Source: Rathayibacter rathayi
Lineage (GTDB): Bacteria > Actinomycetota > Actinomycetes > Actinomycetales > Microbacteriaceae
Assembly (NCBI RefSeq): GCF_004011095.1
Contig: NZ_CP028129.1
Span: 682,001-746,000, forward strand
DNA length: 64,000 nt
Direction of reading: 5' to 3'
How positions within the stretch are numbered: position 1 is the stretch's first letter; every line of letters starts with the position of its first letter. The position numbers and the translations under genes were made by a program. The notes beneath the pieces were generated by a model. The model worked only from the letters and a program-made list of their open reading frames with translations. It was not told the origin of the DNA and searched no databases. Of this stretch, positions 1 to 9,260 are shown piece after piece.

Positions 1-28
1 CATCGTCCGACCGTGTCGCGCTCCGGGA

Positions 29-71
29 GTGCCGAAGGCGCGGGAGTCCGGGACTCCCGCGCCTTCGGCAC
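29..71. terminator. Long perfect palindrome, probable bidirectional terminator
   Basis: Positions 29-49 are the exact reverse complement of 51-71, a 21-bp palindrome with almost no loop. It lies just past the 3' end of the leftward membrane-protein gene and presumably past a rightward gene ending before the window. No U-rich tail is visible on either side, so termination is inferred from position and stem strength. Confidence 0.6.
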
Positions 72-73
72 GA

Positions 74-376
74 TCAGGGGGCGACGCGGCCCGACATCAT
101 CGCCTGCAGCGACGCCTCGTCGCGGCGGGCGCGGCTGCGTCCGAGGGAGAGATCGGCCACAAGGACGGCCGCAGTAGTCACGACGAGGGTGATGACCCAG
201 ATCAGGCCGCCGTCCCACGGCAGGCCCGCCCAGGTCAGCGCCACCCAGGCGACCGCAGCAACCAGCCCGCCGAGCGCTGGGACCAGCATCGAGCCGTGCA
301 GGTGCCGGTGCGGCAGCCTGTACCGCGCGGCGAGACCGATCAGGACCCCGAACAGGGTGATGAAGAGAAGCTCCAC
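74..376 (-). CDS. Small integral membrane protein, function unknown
   Basis: A 100-residue protein with three hydrophobic stretches: residues 1-16, about 28-48 and about 55-77. It ends in a basic, soluble tail (LGRSRARRDE). I do not recognise a named family. The start is GTG at 376 with no convincing ribosome-binding site, but it lies 20 bp downstream of the DUF3107 gene on the same strand, so the two are probably co-transcribed and this gene may be translated by re-initiation. GC-rich third positions agree with neighbouring core genes. The palindrome at 29-71 closes the unit. Confidence 0.65.
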   Translation of the reverse strand: MELLFITLFGVLIGLAARYRLPHRHLHGSMLVPALGGLVAAVAWVALTWAGLPWDGGLIWVITLVVTTAAVLVADLSLGRSRARRDEASLQAMMSGRVAP

Positions 377-396
377 GACGTGTCCGCGGGCAGAGG

Positions 397-621
397 CTAG
401 GCGACGAAGCCGACGCGGCGCGACTCCTCGGAGCCGACCTCGACGAAGGCGATGGTGTCGGTCGGGACGATGTAGATCTTTCCCTTCTCATCGCGCAGAC
501 GCAGGACCGCGGTGCCGGCCTCGAGAGCGGTGGTCACCGTCTTCTCAACCTCGGTCACGGACATCGACGACTCGAAGTTGAGTTCGCGCGGAGTGTTGAC
601 CATTCCAATACGGATTTCCAC
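397..621 (-). CDS. DUF3107 family protein
   Basis: A 74-residue acidic protein that matches the short actinobacterial DUF3107 family: it begins MEIRIGMVN, has a central LRDEKGKIYIVP stretch and ends in an IAFVEVG segment. The family has no assigned function that I know of. The GTG start at 621 is preceded by GAAAGG seven bases upstream, a good Shine-Dalgarno. The gene is divergent from the AdnA-like helicase gene and heads a probable two-gene unit with the small membrane protein at 74-376. It contains no cysteine and no membrane segment, so it is probably cytoplasmic. Confidence 0.8.
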   Translation of the reverse strand: MEIRIGMVNTPRELNFESSMSVTEVEKTVTTALEAGTAVLRLRDEKGKIYIVPTDTIAFVEVGSEESRRVGFVA

Positions 622-757
622 CAGCAGTGCCTTTCGGGAGGGGACGTGGCTGTCAGGATACGGGACCGCGTCCTGCCGACGGCGCGCGTTTCGCGGTGAG
701 CGGAGCGAGCGGCCGCGGCCCGCGCCGGGCGCCGAGGGGAGTGTCGGACCCTGTGAC

Positions 758-763
758 TACCGT
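758..763 (+). promoter_or_regulatory. -10 box for a leaderless adnA transcript
   Basis: TACCGT lies six bases before the GTG start at 770 and there is no Shine-Dalgarno between them. This is the spacing expected if transcription begins at the start codon. Confidence 0.5.
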
Positions 764-769
764 GGTCGT

Positions 770-3700
770 GTGACTACTTCCGCCACCTCCGCTCCGTCCC
801 CGGCCCCGGCCGTCGGCGTGCAGCGGCCAGGCGTGCCAGCGGTCGTGCTCGACGCGTCCCAGCGGGCGGTACTCACGCTGCCGGAGGGGCGCAGCGCCGC
901 GGTGCTCGGGGCGCCCGGCTCGGGCAAGACCACCACGGTGATCGAGCTGGTCGCCGAGCGCGTGCTTGGGCGGGGCTATTCGCCCGAGTCCCTAGTCGTC
1001 CTCGCGGCCAGCCGCACTGCCGCCACCGCCCTGCGCGACGTGCTCGCCCTGCGCCTGGGTGTGCCGACCCGCGGTCCGCTCGCCCGCACGGCCACGTCGC
1101 TCGCGTTCGAGGCCGTCACCTCCTCCGCCAAGGCGCGCGGACTGGAACGGCCGACCCTGCTGACCGGCGGCGAGCAGGACGCCCTGCTCTCGGAGCTGAT
1201 CGAGGGCCACCTCGAGGAGGGCAGGGGCCCGCGCTGGCCCGAGGAGTTCAGCCCAGAGGTGCTGAGGCTGCGCACGTTCCGCACCGAGCTGCGCGAGTTC
1301 GGCATGCGGGCCACCGAGCACGGACTCGACACGGACGCGATCCGCGCGCTCGGGGAACACGCCGAGCGCGGCGAGTGGAGCGCCGCGGCCGACGTGCTCG
1401 ATGAGCTGCGCGAGGTGGTCGAGTGGACGGCCCCCGAGGCGGGCACCCGGCTCGACGCGGCAGAGTTCGCGGCTTTCGCAGCCGAGGCGATCCGCGCGGG
1501 CGAGGGCGGCGAGCGGATCGACGCACTGCGGCTCGTCGTCGTCGACGACCTCCAGGAGGCGAGCGAGTCCACCCTCGTGCTGCTGCGGGCGCTGGCCGAG
1601 CGCGGGGTGACGGTGATCGCGCTCGGCGATCCGGACGTAGCGACGAGTGCCTTCCGGGGGCGGCCTCCGACACGCTCGGCCGTTTCGCCGCGAGCCTCGG
1701 GGTGGCCGAGGTCGAGACCCTCGTGCTCGCGCGCGTGCACCGGCATTCCGCGGCGCTGCGGGCGGTGGTGTCGGCGGCGACGGAGCGGATCGGCACCGCG
1801 GCGGCCGGGCGGCAGCGGTCGGCCCTCGCGGCTTCGGCTCCCGAGGGTGCTTCGGCGCCCGTGCTGGTGCTGCACGCTCCGACGGCGGCGCGTGAGGCAG
1901 CGACCGTGGCGCGTCTGCTCCGCGAGCGGCGGCTGCGCGACGCAATCCCGTGGCGGCGGATGGCGGTCGTGGTGCGCTCCGGAGCCGCTGTGCAGCCGCT
2001 GGTGAAGGCCCTCGCCGTCGCGGAGGTACCCACCCGCTCCGTGCTCGCCGGGCGCGCTCTGCGCGAGGACCACGCGGCACGGGCGCTGCTCGTGCTGGTC
2101 GGCGTCGCGATCGGCGAGCGGCCGCTCGACGCCGAGCTCGCCGCGGAGCTGCTGCTCGGCCCGTTCGGCGGCGTCGACCGGCTGGGCCTGCGCCGCCTCC
2201 GGCTCGCGCTCCGGGCGGAGGAACTCGCCGCCGACGGCATCCGTGCGAGCGATCCGCTCCTGGTCGAGGCCCTGGCGGCGCCCGGCCGTTTCGCCACCAT
2301 CGACTCCGCTCCCGCCCGCCAGGCCGAGCGGCTCGCCGTCACGATCGACGGGGTCCGCCGCCTGCACGAGGAGGGCGGCTCGATCGAGGAGCTGCTCTGG
2401 TCGGCGTGGGAGTCGAGCCGCGTCGCCACGTCCTGGCGCGACGTCGCGCTCGGCACCGGCTTGACCGCCGCGGAGGCCAATCGCAACCTCGACGGCGTGG
2501 TCGCGCTCTTCAGCGCCGCGCGCCGCTTCGTGGAGCGCGCGACCGGGCACTCGGCGATCGGCTTCGTCACCGAGATCCTCGAGGCGGAGGTGCCGGAGGA
2601 CACGCTCGCGGCGCGCTCCGTCGTGGACGCGGTGCTGATCGGCACGCCCTCCTCGGTGGTCGGACTCGAGTTCGACGTCGTGGTGGTCGCTCGGCTGCAG
2701 GACGGCGTCTGGCCCAACCTCCGCCAGCGCGGCTCGCTGCTCGATCCGGACGGCCTGCTGCGGCACGCCCGCGGCGAAGGCGGCCTTCCCCTCGACGCCC
2801 GCAAGGCCACTCTCGACGACGAGCTGCGGATGTTCGCGCTGGCCACCTCGCGCGCCCGGCGGCAGCTGGTGCTCAGCGCCGTCGCCGGCGAGGACGAGAC
2901 GCCCTCCGTCTTCTTCCGGCTCAGCCCGCCGGACGCGCCGCGGCTCGATCCCGCCTCCGCGGTGCCGCTGACACTCCGCGGGGCGGTCGCGGCCCTGCGC
3001 CGGACGGCCACCACGCCGGACTCGACCGAGGCGCCCGCCGCAATCCGCGGACTCAGCGCTCTGGCGCTCGCCGAGGTGCCCGGCGCCGAGCCGTCCTTCT
3101 GGTCGGGGGTGCTGGCGCCCTCGACGACGGAACTACTGTTCGACATCGGCGACCCCGAGCGGCCCGTCTCCGTCTCGCCGAGCCGCCTCGAGGCGTTCGA
3201 GCGCTCGCCGCTGGACTGGTTCGTCGACGTCGTCTCCGGCTCCACGACGAGCACGGCGATGGGGGTCGGCACGCTCGTGCACTGGGTCCTCGAGAACGCC
3301 GAGCGGCCTGATCCGAAGGAGCTGTGGGCGGCGCTTGAGTCGCGCTGGCCCGAGCTGGTCTTTGAGTCACCGTGGCTGGGCGAGCGGCAGAAGCGCGTCA
3401 CGCGGCGGCTGATCGACGGCCTCGCGGGCTACCTCGCCGACTTCGAGCGCGGGGGAGGAGTGGTGCTCGGCCGCGAGCAGCAGTTCGAGCTCGACGTGCC
3501 GCCCGCCCGCGTGCGCGGCTCCATCGACCGAGTCGAGCGCTCCGCTGACGGCTCCGTCACGATCGTCGACCTCAAGACTGGCCGCAGCGTGCCGCGCAGG
3601 GACGACATCGCCGAGCACGCGCAGCTCGGCAGCTATCAGCTCGCGGTCGCCGAAGGAGCGATTGAGGCGGCCGACCCGGCCGACGGGGGCGGCGCGAAGC

Positions 3701-3987
3701 TGCTGTTCGTAGCGACGGGCGTGCGCGGCAAGCCGTACCGCGAGGTGGTGCAGGAGCGCTTCGGCGAGGAGGAGCTGGAGCGACTGCGCGAGCGCGTCCG
3801 CTCCGCAGCGCTGGGTATGGCGGCGGCCGACTTCTCGGGCCTGCTCGACGCGACACCGTTCTCGCCCGGCGACGCGCTGCGCTACCGCATCCACGCCGTG
3901 CCCGAGGTCCCGGGCGATGGACTCCTGGCGATCGAGGACCCCGAGGACCCCGAGGACCCCGAGGACCCCGAGGAGGATCTGCCGTGA
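770..3987 (+). pseudogene. adnA: AdnA-like helicase-nuclease subunit, frameshifted
   Basis: This is the first subunit of an AdnAB-type double-strand-break resection motor: a UvrD-like motor followed by a RecB-like nuclease. The start is GTG at 770 (leaderless -10 at 758). Walker A is GAPGSGKTTT near residue 47, the motif II equivalent is VVVDDLQEAS near 255, and the nuclease motif IVDLKTGRS is near nt 3570. The reading frame breaks at the G run 1656-1660: one missing G moves translation from the frame giving GDPDVATSAFRG to the one giving AASDTLGRFAASLG, which stays open to 3987. Adding one G restores about 1070 residues, normal for the family. As read, only an N-terminal stub is made, to a stop at 2003-2005. 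The cause may be a mutation or a homopolymer sequencing error. It overlaps adnB by four bases. Confidence 0.8.
3934..3969 (+). repeat. Four exact 9-bp tandem repeats encoding EDP
   Basis: GAGGACCCC occurs four times in direct succession near the 3' end of the adnA-like gene, followed by a variant GAGGAGGAT. In the gene's frame it encodes an acidic EDP repeat tail ending in EEDLP. It looks like a slippage-expanded microsatellite-type array within coding sequence. Confidence 0.9.
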
Positions 3988-6900
3988 TCGACGCCCTAAC
4001 CATCGCGGAGCGGCTCGATCTGCGACCGCCCACCGCCGAGCAGCGCGCCGTGATCGAGGCGCCGCTCGAGCCCGCCCTCGTCGTCGCCGGCGCAGGCAGC
4101 GGCAAGACCGAAACGATGGCCAACCGCGTGCTCTGGCTGCTCGCGAACGGCTATGCGGCTCCGTCGGAGGTGCTCGGCCTCACCTTCACCCGTAAGGCGG
4201 CGGCCGAGCTCGGCGAGCGCATCGGGCGCCGGATCGACCAGCTCGGCGCGGCGGGCCTGCTCCCACTCCCGCCCGGGCAGACGGTCCCGGATCCGTTCGA
4301 GGCCACCACCGTCTCGACCTACAACGCCTTCGCGAACACGATCTTCCGCGACAACGCCGCGCTGATCGGACGCGAGGGGGACGCGACTGTGCTCTCCGAG
4401 GCCTCGGCCTGGCACCTCGCGCGGGGCGTGGTGGCCGAGAGCGTCGACCCACGGATCCTCGAGGTGGAGGCGGGCATCGACCGCCTGACCGACCTCGTCG
4501 TCTCGCTCGCCCACGATCTCGCCGACAACCTCGCCGATCCGGCCGCTGTCGCCGCATTCGCCGAGGACTTCCTTCGCCTGGGCGAGTTGCCCCGCGGGGG
4601 CAGCGGCTCGGGACTCTACCGCGAGCTCGAGAAGGCGCTGCAGGCGGTAGGCGCACTGCCGGTGTTGACCGCGCTGGCCGAGCGGTTCCAGGAGGCGAAG
4701 GCCGAGCGCGGCCTCGTCGAGTTCTCGGACCAGGTCGCGCTGGCGCTGCGGATCACCGACCGGGTGCCACGGATCGTGGACGAGCACCGCACCCGGTACC
4801 GGGTGGTGCTCCTCGACGAGTACCAGGACACCTCCGTACTGCAGACCCGGCTGCTCGCTCGCCTGTTCGCCGGGCAGGGCGTGATGGCCGTCGGCGACCC
4901 GCACCAGTCGATCTACGGCTGGCGCGGAGCGAGCGCCGAGGGGCTCGGCCGCTTCGGGACCGACTTCCAGGGAGCGGGCCGCTTCTCCCTCAGCATGAGC
5001 TGGCGCAACGGACGCCGCGTGCTGACTGCCGCGAACGCGATCGTCGAGCCGCTGTCGGCGGGCAGCGCCGTCGCCGTCGACACCCTGAGCGCGGGGCCGC
5101 AGGCGTCCGAGCATCCGGTCGACCTGACCTTCCCCGAGACGATCGAGGAGGAGGCGGACGACGTCGCGCGCTGGTTCGCCGGGCGCCTGCGCGTGAGCGC
5201 TGGGCCGCCGTCGGCCGCGGTGCTGTTCCGGGTTCGGGCGCACATGGACCGCTTCGCCGCCGCCCTGGCGAAGCACGGCGTCCGCTACCACATCCTCGGC
5301 ATCGGGGGTCTGCTGCGCCAGCCGGAGATCGCCGACCTCGTCGCCGCGCTCACGGTGGTGGAGGACCCGGCAGCGGGCAGCGAGCTGGTCCGGCTTCTGG
5401 CGGGCGCGCGCTGGCGCCTGGGCGTGCGCGACCTCAGGGCGCTGCGCGACCTCTCCTCATGGCTCGCGGCCCGCGACCACGCGCACCGGCTGCTCCCCGA
5501 GGAGGTGCGCGAGCGGATGCGTGCCTCGGTCACCGAGGGCGAGGGCGGGTCCATCGTCGAGGCCCTCGACTTCATCGCCGCACGCCGCCTCGGCGAGAAC
5601 GGGCTGATCGACCACTCCGCACTCACTGGGTTCAGTGCCGAGGGCCTGCGTCGACTGCACGAGGCGGGCACCCTCTTCGCCCGGCTGCGGGCCAGGGCGG
5701 GCCTGGACCTGCTCGACTTCGTCACCCTGGTCGAGCAGGAGCTGGGACTGGACATCGAGGTCGAGGCGAACGAGTCGCGCGGTGACGGCCGCGCCAACCT
5801 CGAGGCGTTCCGGGAGGCGGTGGCCGGCTACCTGCAGACTGACGATCGCGGTGCGGGCACCGGCTCCTCCCTCCGTGGCTTCCTCCGCTGGCTCATCCTC
5901 GCCGATAAGCGCGACGGCCTGGCCCCGCGTCCGGAGGACCCGGAGCCCGGCACGGTGCAGCTGCTCACGATCCACGGCTCGAAGGGCCTGGAGTGGGACC
6001 TCGTCGCGGTCCCGCGGATGGTCGACGGCGAGCTGCCGGGCACCCCGGTCGAGGGCTTCCGCGGCTGGGTCCGCCTGGGCGCGATGCCGTACGCCTTCCG
6101 CGGCGACGCGGCCGAACTCCCCGATCTGGCCTGGCGCGGCTGCCGCACCCAAAAAGAGGTCGTCGACGCGATCGGTGTCTTTGGTGACACCCTCCGCGAG
6201 CGCAACGAGGCGGAAGAGCGACGGCTCGCCTACGTCGCCGTCACCCGCGCGCGCCACCACCTCCTGCTCAGCGGCTCGTGGTGGGCGGGCCAGGCGAAGC
6301 CGCGCGGGCCGGGTGTCTTCCTCCGCGACCTCGAGGCGGCCGGCGCGATCCCGCCGCTGCCGACCGAGCCTGCGAACGAGGAGAACCCGCTCGAGCGCGC
6401 CCCACGCACCTTCCGCTGGCCCCACGATCCGCTCGGCTCCCGCGGCGACCGGGTGCGCGCCGCCGCCGCCCGCGTGCGCAGCGCCGAACCCGCGCTGCTC
6501 GGAGCGCGGGGCGACGACATCCGCCTACTGCTCGCCGAGCGTGCGGTGCGCCTGGCCGGGGGCGAGCGCGCCCCGCTGCCGACCCGCATCCCGGCGTCAC
6601 GGTTCAAGGACATCGTCAGTACGCCCGACGAGGTCGCGGCCCAGTTGCGCCGGCCGATGCCCGAGCGCCCGTACCGGCAGACCCGGCTGGGCACGACCTT
6701 CCACTCCTGGGTCGAGAACCGCTTCGGCATCCCAGGCGGGGCGGAGCCGGTCGACACGTTCCCCGACGAGCTCGACGACGTGGGCCCCGCGAGCGTCGAG
6801 CACGAGCGGCTGGACGCGCTGATCGCGACCTTCGAGCACTCGGAGTGGGCCGACCGCCGCCCGGAGGCGGTCGAGATCGAGATCCACCTCGAGCTCGCCG

Positions 6901-7196
6901 GCCACATCGTGGTCTGCAAGCTCGACGCGGTCTACCCGAGGGAGGAGGGCGTCCAGATCGTGGACTGGAAGACCGGGCGCGCACCGAAGAACGCCGCAGA
7001 CCTTGAGCTGAAGCAGTTCCAACTCGCGCTGTACCGCCTCGCCTACTCGCGCTGGCGGGGAGTACCGCTCGAGAGCGTCGACGCCGTGTTCTACTTCGTG
7101 GCCGATGACCTCGTGCTGCGGCCCGAGCGCTTCTACTCCGAGCGCGAGCTGGCGGAGTCGCTCTCCTCCGCGACGGGTGCCAGCCCACGGCCGTGA
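3984..7196 (+). CDS. adnB: AdnB-like ATP-dependent helicase-nuclease
   Basis: A 1070-residue intact UvrD-like superfamily 1 helicase fused to a C-terminal RecB-like nuclease. In mycobacteria AdnA and AdnB form the heterodimer that unwinds and resects DNA ends. Visible motifs: Walker A AGAGSGKT (about residue 35), motif II LLDEYQDTS (about 278), motif III-like GDPHQSIYGWRGA (about 305), HGSKGLEWD (about 660), motif VI AYVAVTRARHH (about 750) and nuclease motif IVDWKTGRAP (about 992). The GTG start at 3984 overlaps the stop of the upstream subunit as GTGA, implying translational coupling. If the upstream frameshift is real, this subunit would be made without its partner. Confidence 0.9.
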   Translation: MIDALTIAERLDLRPPTAEQRAVIEAPLEPALVVAGAGSGKTETMANRVLWLLANGYAAPSEVLGLTFTRKAAAELGERIGRRIDQLGAAGLLPLPPGQTVPDPFEATTVSTYNAFANTIFRDNAALIGREGDATVLSEASAWHLARGVVAESVDPRILEVEAGIDRLTDLVVSLAHDLADNLADPAAVAAFAEDFLRLGELPRGGSGSGLYRELEKALQAVGALPVLTALAERFQEAKAERGLVEFSDQVALALRITDRVPRIVDEHRTRYRVVLLDEYQDTSVLQTRLLARLFAGQGVMAVGDPHQSIYGWRGASAEGLGRFGTDFQGAGRFSLSMSWRNGRRVLTAANAIVEPLSAGSAVAVDTLSAGPQASEHPVDLTFPETIEEEADDVARWFAGRLRVSAGPPSAAVLFRVRAHMDRFAAALAKHGVRYHILGIGGLLRQPEIADLVAALTVVEDPAAGSELVRLLAGARWRLGVRDLRALRDLSSWLAARDHAHRLLPEEVRERMRASVTEGEGGSIVEALDFIAARRLGENGLIDHSALTGFSAEGLRRLHEAGTLFARLRARAGLDLLDFVTLVEQELGLDIEVEANESRGDGRANLEAFREAVAGYLQTDDRGAGTGSSLRGFLRWLILADKRDGLAPRPEDPEPGTVQLLTIHGSKGLEWDLVAVPRMVDGELPGTPVEGFRGWVRLGAMPYAFRGDAAELPDLAWRGCRTQKEVVDAIGVFGDTLRERNEAEERRLAYVAVTRARHHLLLSGSWWAGQAKPRGPGVFLRDLEAAGAIPPLPTEPANEENPLERAPRTFRWPHDPLGSRGDRVRAAAARVRSAEPALLGARGDDIRLLLAERAVRLAGGERAPLPTRIPASRFKDIVSTPDEVAAQLRRPMPERPYRQTRLGTTFHSWVENRFGIPGGAEPVDTFPDELDDVGPASVEHERLDALIATFEHSEWADRRPEAVEIEIHLELAGHIVVCKLDAVYPREEGVQIVDWKTGRAPKNAADLELKQFQLALYRLAYSRWRGVPLESVDAVFYFVADDLVLRPERFYSERELAESLSSATGASPRP

Positions 7197-8200
7197 GCGG
7201 AGGAGCCGGTGCGCGCCCCGGGCGTGCGGTTCAGCAGCTCCTCGACCTCCGAGACTTCCAGCACCGGACCGGTGTCGCTCGAGAGTGGAGCGGAGAGGTC
7301 GCCGAGCACGCTGTCGACGAGCGTGTCGAGCATGGCGACCGCGTCGTCGACGATCGCGGAGTCGTCGGTCTCGGTGCCGTGCAACAGCCAGCGTGCGAGT
7401 TCGAGTTCCGCGTAGAGCTGGGCGCGCTGGCGGATCGTGCGGTCCACCGCTCCCGCGCGGATCCGCGAGTAGGCCGAGAGCGCCGTCTCAGACCCCGGGG
7501 CGCTCAGCAGCCAGTGCAGGTCGCGGGCCGGGTCGCCGACCCGCAGTGCCGCCCAACCGAGCACGGCGACGACGACATCGCCCGAGCGGAGGAAGGAATC
7601 GGCCGTCAACGAGCCGTTCACCACGGTCGGGTCGAACTGCCAGAGCGCTTCGTCCGAGGATGCCGACTCCCAGCGCGCGACGAGCGCCGCCGGGACGTGG
7701 CCGGTGTCGGCTGCGCGCTCGATCACCGTGACCGTCTCGTTCATGCTGTCGCGGGCCGTCGCGATCGGCAGCCCCGCCTCCTGCACGAACGACGCCGGCA
7801 GCGAGTGGACTGCCCCGATAGCCCGGCCGACCGAGTCGGCGAGCCCGCTCTGCGCGGCCACGTCGTCGATCAGGACCCGATCCCCCGCAAGGTACTCGTA
7901 AACCACAGCGCGAGTGCCGTCGAACGGCGCTTGCCCCACGCTCTCCTGCAAATCGAACGGCAGGCGGCTGCGGATCCCGGCGGTCAGCGCCCGGAGTGCG
8001 ACGAGGTCGCCCAGCTGCTCCTGCTCGGCGAGCGCAGAGGTAGGCACGCGCACCAGGAGGCGGGCGCCGTCGCGCGTGGTCAGCAGCGCGGAGTCGAAGT
8101 CGCCGTGCGTCGACGAGGTGAAAGCGCGCGCGGAGCGGACGTCGAGGCCCTCGACGGCCGAGGTGGCCAGCGCGGCTAGAGTGAGAGGGGATCTGGCCAT
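7133..8200 (-). CDS. APH-fold phosphotransferase-like protein, probably catalytically dead
   Basis: 355 residues related to the aminoglycoside/macrolide phosphotransferase family (kinase fold). An N-lobe ends near the hinge-like AVVYEYLAGD, and the C-lobe ends in an acidic tail. The catalytic loop, normally HGD, reads NGS at residues 195-197, and the metal-binding D of the DFG-like motif is replaced in VLGWAALRVGDP, so phosphotransfer looks unlikely. The start is ATG at 8200, with a TACCCT -10 seven bases upstream and no Shine-Dalgarno, which argues for a leaderless mRNA and against longer upstream starts. It converges on adnB and overlaps its end by 64 bp. No resistance function should be assumed. 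Confidence 0.75.
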   Translation of the reverse strand: MARSPLTLAALATSAVEGLDVRSARAFTSSTHGDFDSALLTTRDGARLLVRVPTSALAEQEQLGDLVALRALTAGIRSRLPFDLQESVGQAPFDGTRAVVYEYLAGDRVLIDDVAAQSGLADSVGRAIGAVHSLPASFVQEAGLPIATARDSMNETVTVIERAADTGHVPAALVARWESASSDEALWQFDPTVVNGSLTADSFLRSGDVVVAVLGWAALRVGDPARDLHWLLSAPGSETALSAYSRIRAGAVDRTIRQRAQLYAELELARWLLHGTETDDSAIVDDAVAMLDTLVDSVLGDLSAPLSSDTGPVLEVSEVEELLNRTPGARTGSSAHGRGLAPVAEESDSASSRSE

Positions 8201-8207
8201 GGTTTCC

Positions 8208-8213
8208 AGGGTA
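8208..8213 (-). promoter_or_regulatory. -10 box of the kinase-like gene
   Basis: On the minus strand TACCCT ends seven bases before the ATG at 8200, with no ribosome-binding site in between. This fits the leaderless pattern. Confidence 0.45.
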
Positions 8214-8315
8214 GGCGGCTCACGCCCGGCCGGCCCGCCGCCACGCGCTGTCCCGCCGATGCCGTCCAGGCCCGTGACAGCGGTCCTCGCGGCCCCGTCA
8301 TGAAATGAGCCCTGG

Positions 8316-9260
8316 ATGTCACTGCCCTTCGCCGATCGCCTCCCGCTCTCGCGACAGGCGGCCGACCGCGACGGCGTCGGGCGCTCGCGGCCCGCGCTCT
8401 TTGACGAGCTGCTCGCCGACTCCGCCGCCCGCGTGCTCGTCCTGCACCACGATCGCACGCTGGTCGCCGCCGACCGCCTGGTGCTGCGCCGCCCCGACGA
8501 GGTGACCGCCGGCATCCTGCGCCTCTACCTCGGCCGCACCACCGCCGCGGCGCCCGGGGAGCCCGCGGGCACCCCCGTCATCGCCACCGTCCTGACGGAT
8601 GCGGGCGCCGCCGAGCTGGAGCCGGACGAGGACCGCTGGAGCGGCTTACGCCCGATTGCAGAGCGCCTCAGCGACCGCGATGCGGGGCTGTTCACCGAGG
8701 CCTTGGCTCTCGCGAACTGGCACGCCTCGCACGGCTACTCACCGCGCAACGGCGACCCGACCGTCGTCGAGCAGGGCGGCTGGGTGCGGCGCTCGCCGAC
8801 AGACGGCAGCCAGGTCTTCCCGCGCACCGACCCGGCGATCATCGTCTGCGTGCTCGACGCTGACGACCGCCTCCTCCTCGGCTCGAACGCGATGTGGGGG
8901 ACCGGCCGCTTCTCGTTGCTCGCCGGTTTCGTCGAGCCGGGCGAGTCGCTGGAGGCCGCGGTGATTCGGGAGATCGGTGAGGAGTCGGGGCTGCGCGTCG
9001 TCGACCCTCGGTACCTGGGTTCGCAGCCCTGGCCCTTCCCCTCCTCCCTCATGGTCGGCTTCAGCGCGCGCCTCGCCGGTGACCAGTCGCCCGAGGACCT
9101 GCTTCCGGACGGCGAGGAGATCGTGGAGCTGCGCTGGTTTACCCGGCAGCAGCTGCACGATTCGCTCGACTCGGTGCTCCTGCCCGGGCGCTCATCAATC
9201 GCCCGCGCGATGATCGAGGACTGGTACGGGGGCGAGCTCGAGAACGGCCCGATCGCGTGA
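8316..9260 (+). CDS. nudC: NAD(+)/NADH diphosphatase (NudC-type Nudix hydrolase)
   Basis: A 314-residue Nudix hydrolase that would cleave NAD(H) to NMN(H) and AMP, and in some bacteria removes NAD caps from RNA. The Nudix box reads GFVEPGESLEAAVIREIGEE, and the NADH-pyrophosphatase signature SQPWPFPSSLM follows about 20 residues later, which separates NudC from other Nudix enzymes. The zinc ribbon between the N-terminal and Nudix domains has lost its cysteines: the stretch from HASHGYSPRNGD to FPRTDPA contains none. The start is ATG at 8316. The next gene starts within the stop codon (GTGA), so nudC and the UvrD helicase form an operon. The same nudC-uvrD2-adnB neighbourhood is known in mycobacteria. 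Confidence 0.93.
   Translation: MSLPFADRLPLSRQAADRDGVGRSRPALFDELLADSAARVLVLHHDRTLVAADRLVLRRPDEVTAGILRLYLGRTTAAAPGEPAGTPVIATVLTDAGAAELEPDEDRWSGLRPIAERLSDRDAGLFTEALALANWHASHGYSPRNGDPTVVEQGGWVRRSPTDGSQVFPRTDPAIIVCVLDADDRLLLGSNAMWGTGRFSLLAGFVEPGESLEAAVIREIGEESGLRVVDPRYLGSQPWPFPSSLMVGFSARLAGDQSPEDLLPDGEEIVELRWFTRQQLHDSLDSVLLPGRSSIARAMIEDWYGGELENGPIA

Noticed and set aside
976..2766. Very long leftward open frame opposite the adnA-like gene
   Set aside because: Arg/Ala/Glu-rich composition, no recognisable domain, and exact antisense overlap with a well-supported helicase. It is a product of high GC and strand-mirrored codon bias.
3934..3969. CRISPR-like array
   Set aside because: The repeats are 9 bp, directly tandem without spacers, and inside a coding frame. 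No CRISPR array was seen anywhere in the window.
7133..8200. Aminoglycoside or macrolide resistance gene
   Set aside because: Catalytic residues of the phosphotransferase are missing and the context is DNA repair and NAD metabolism.
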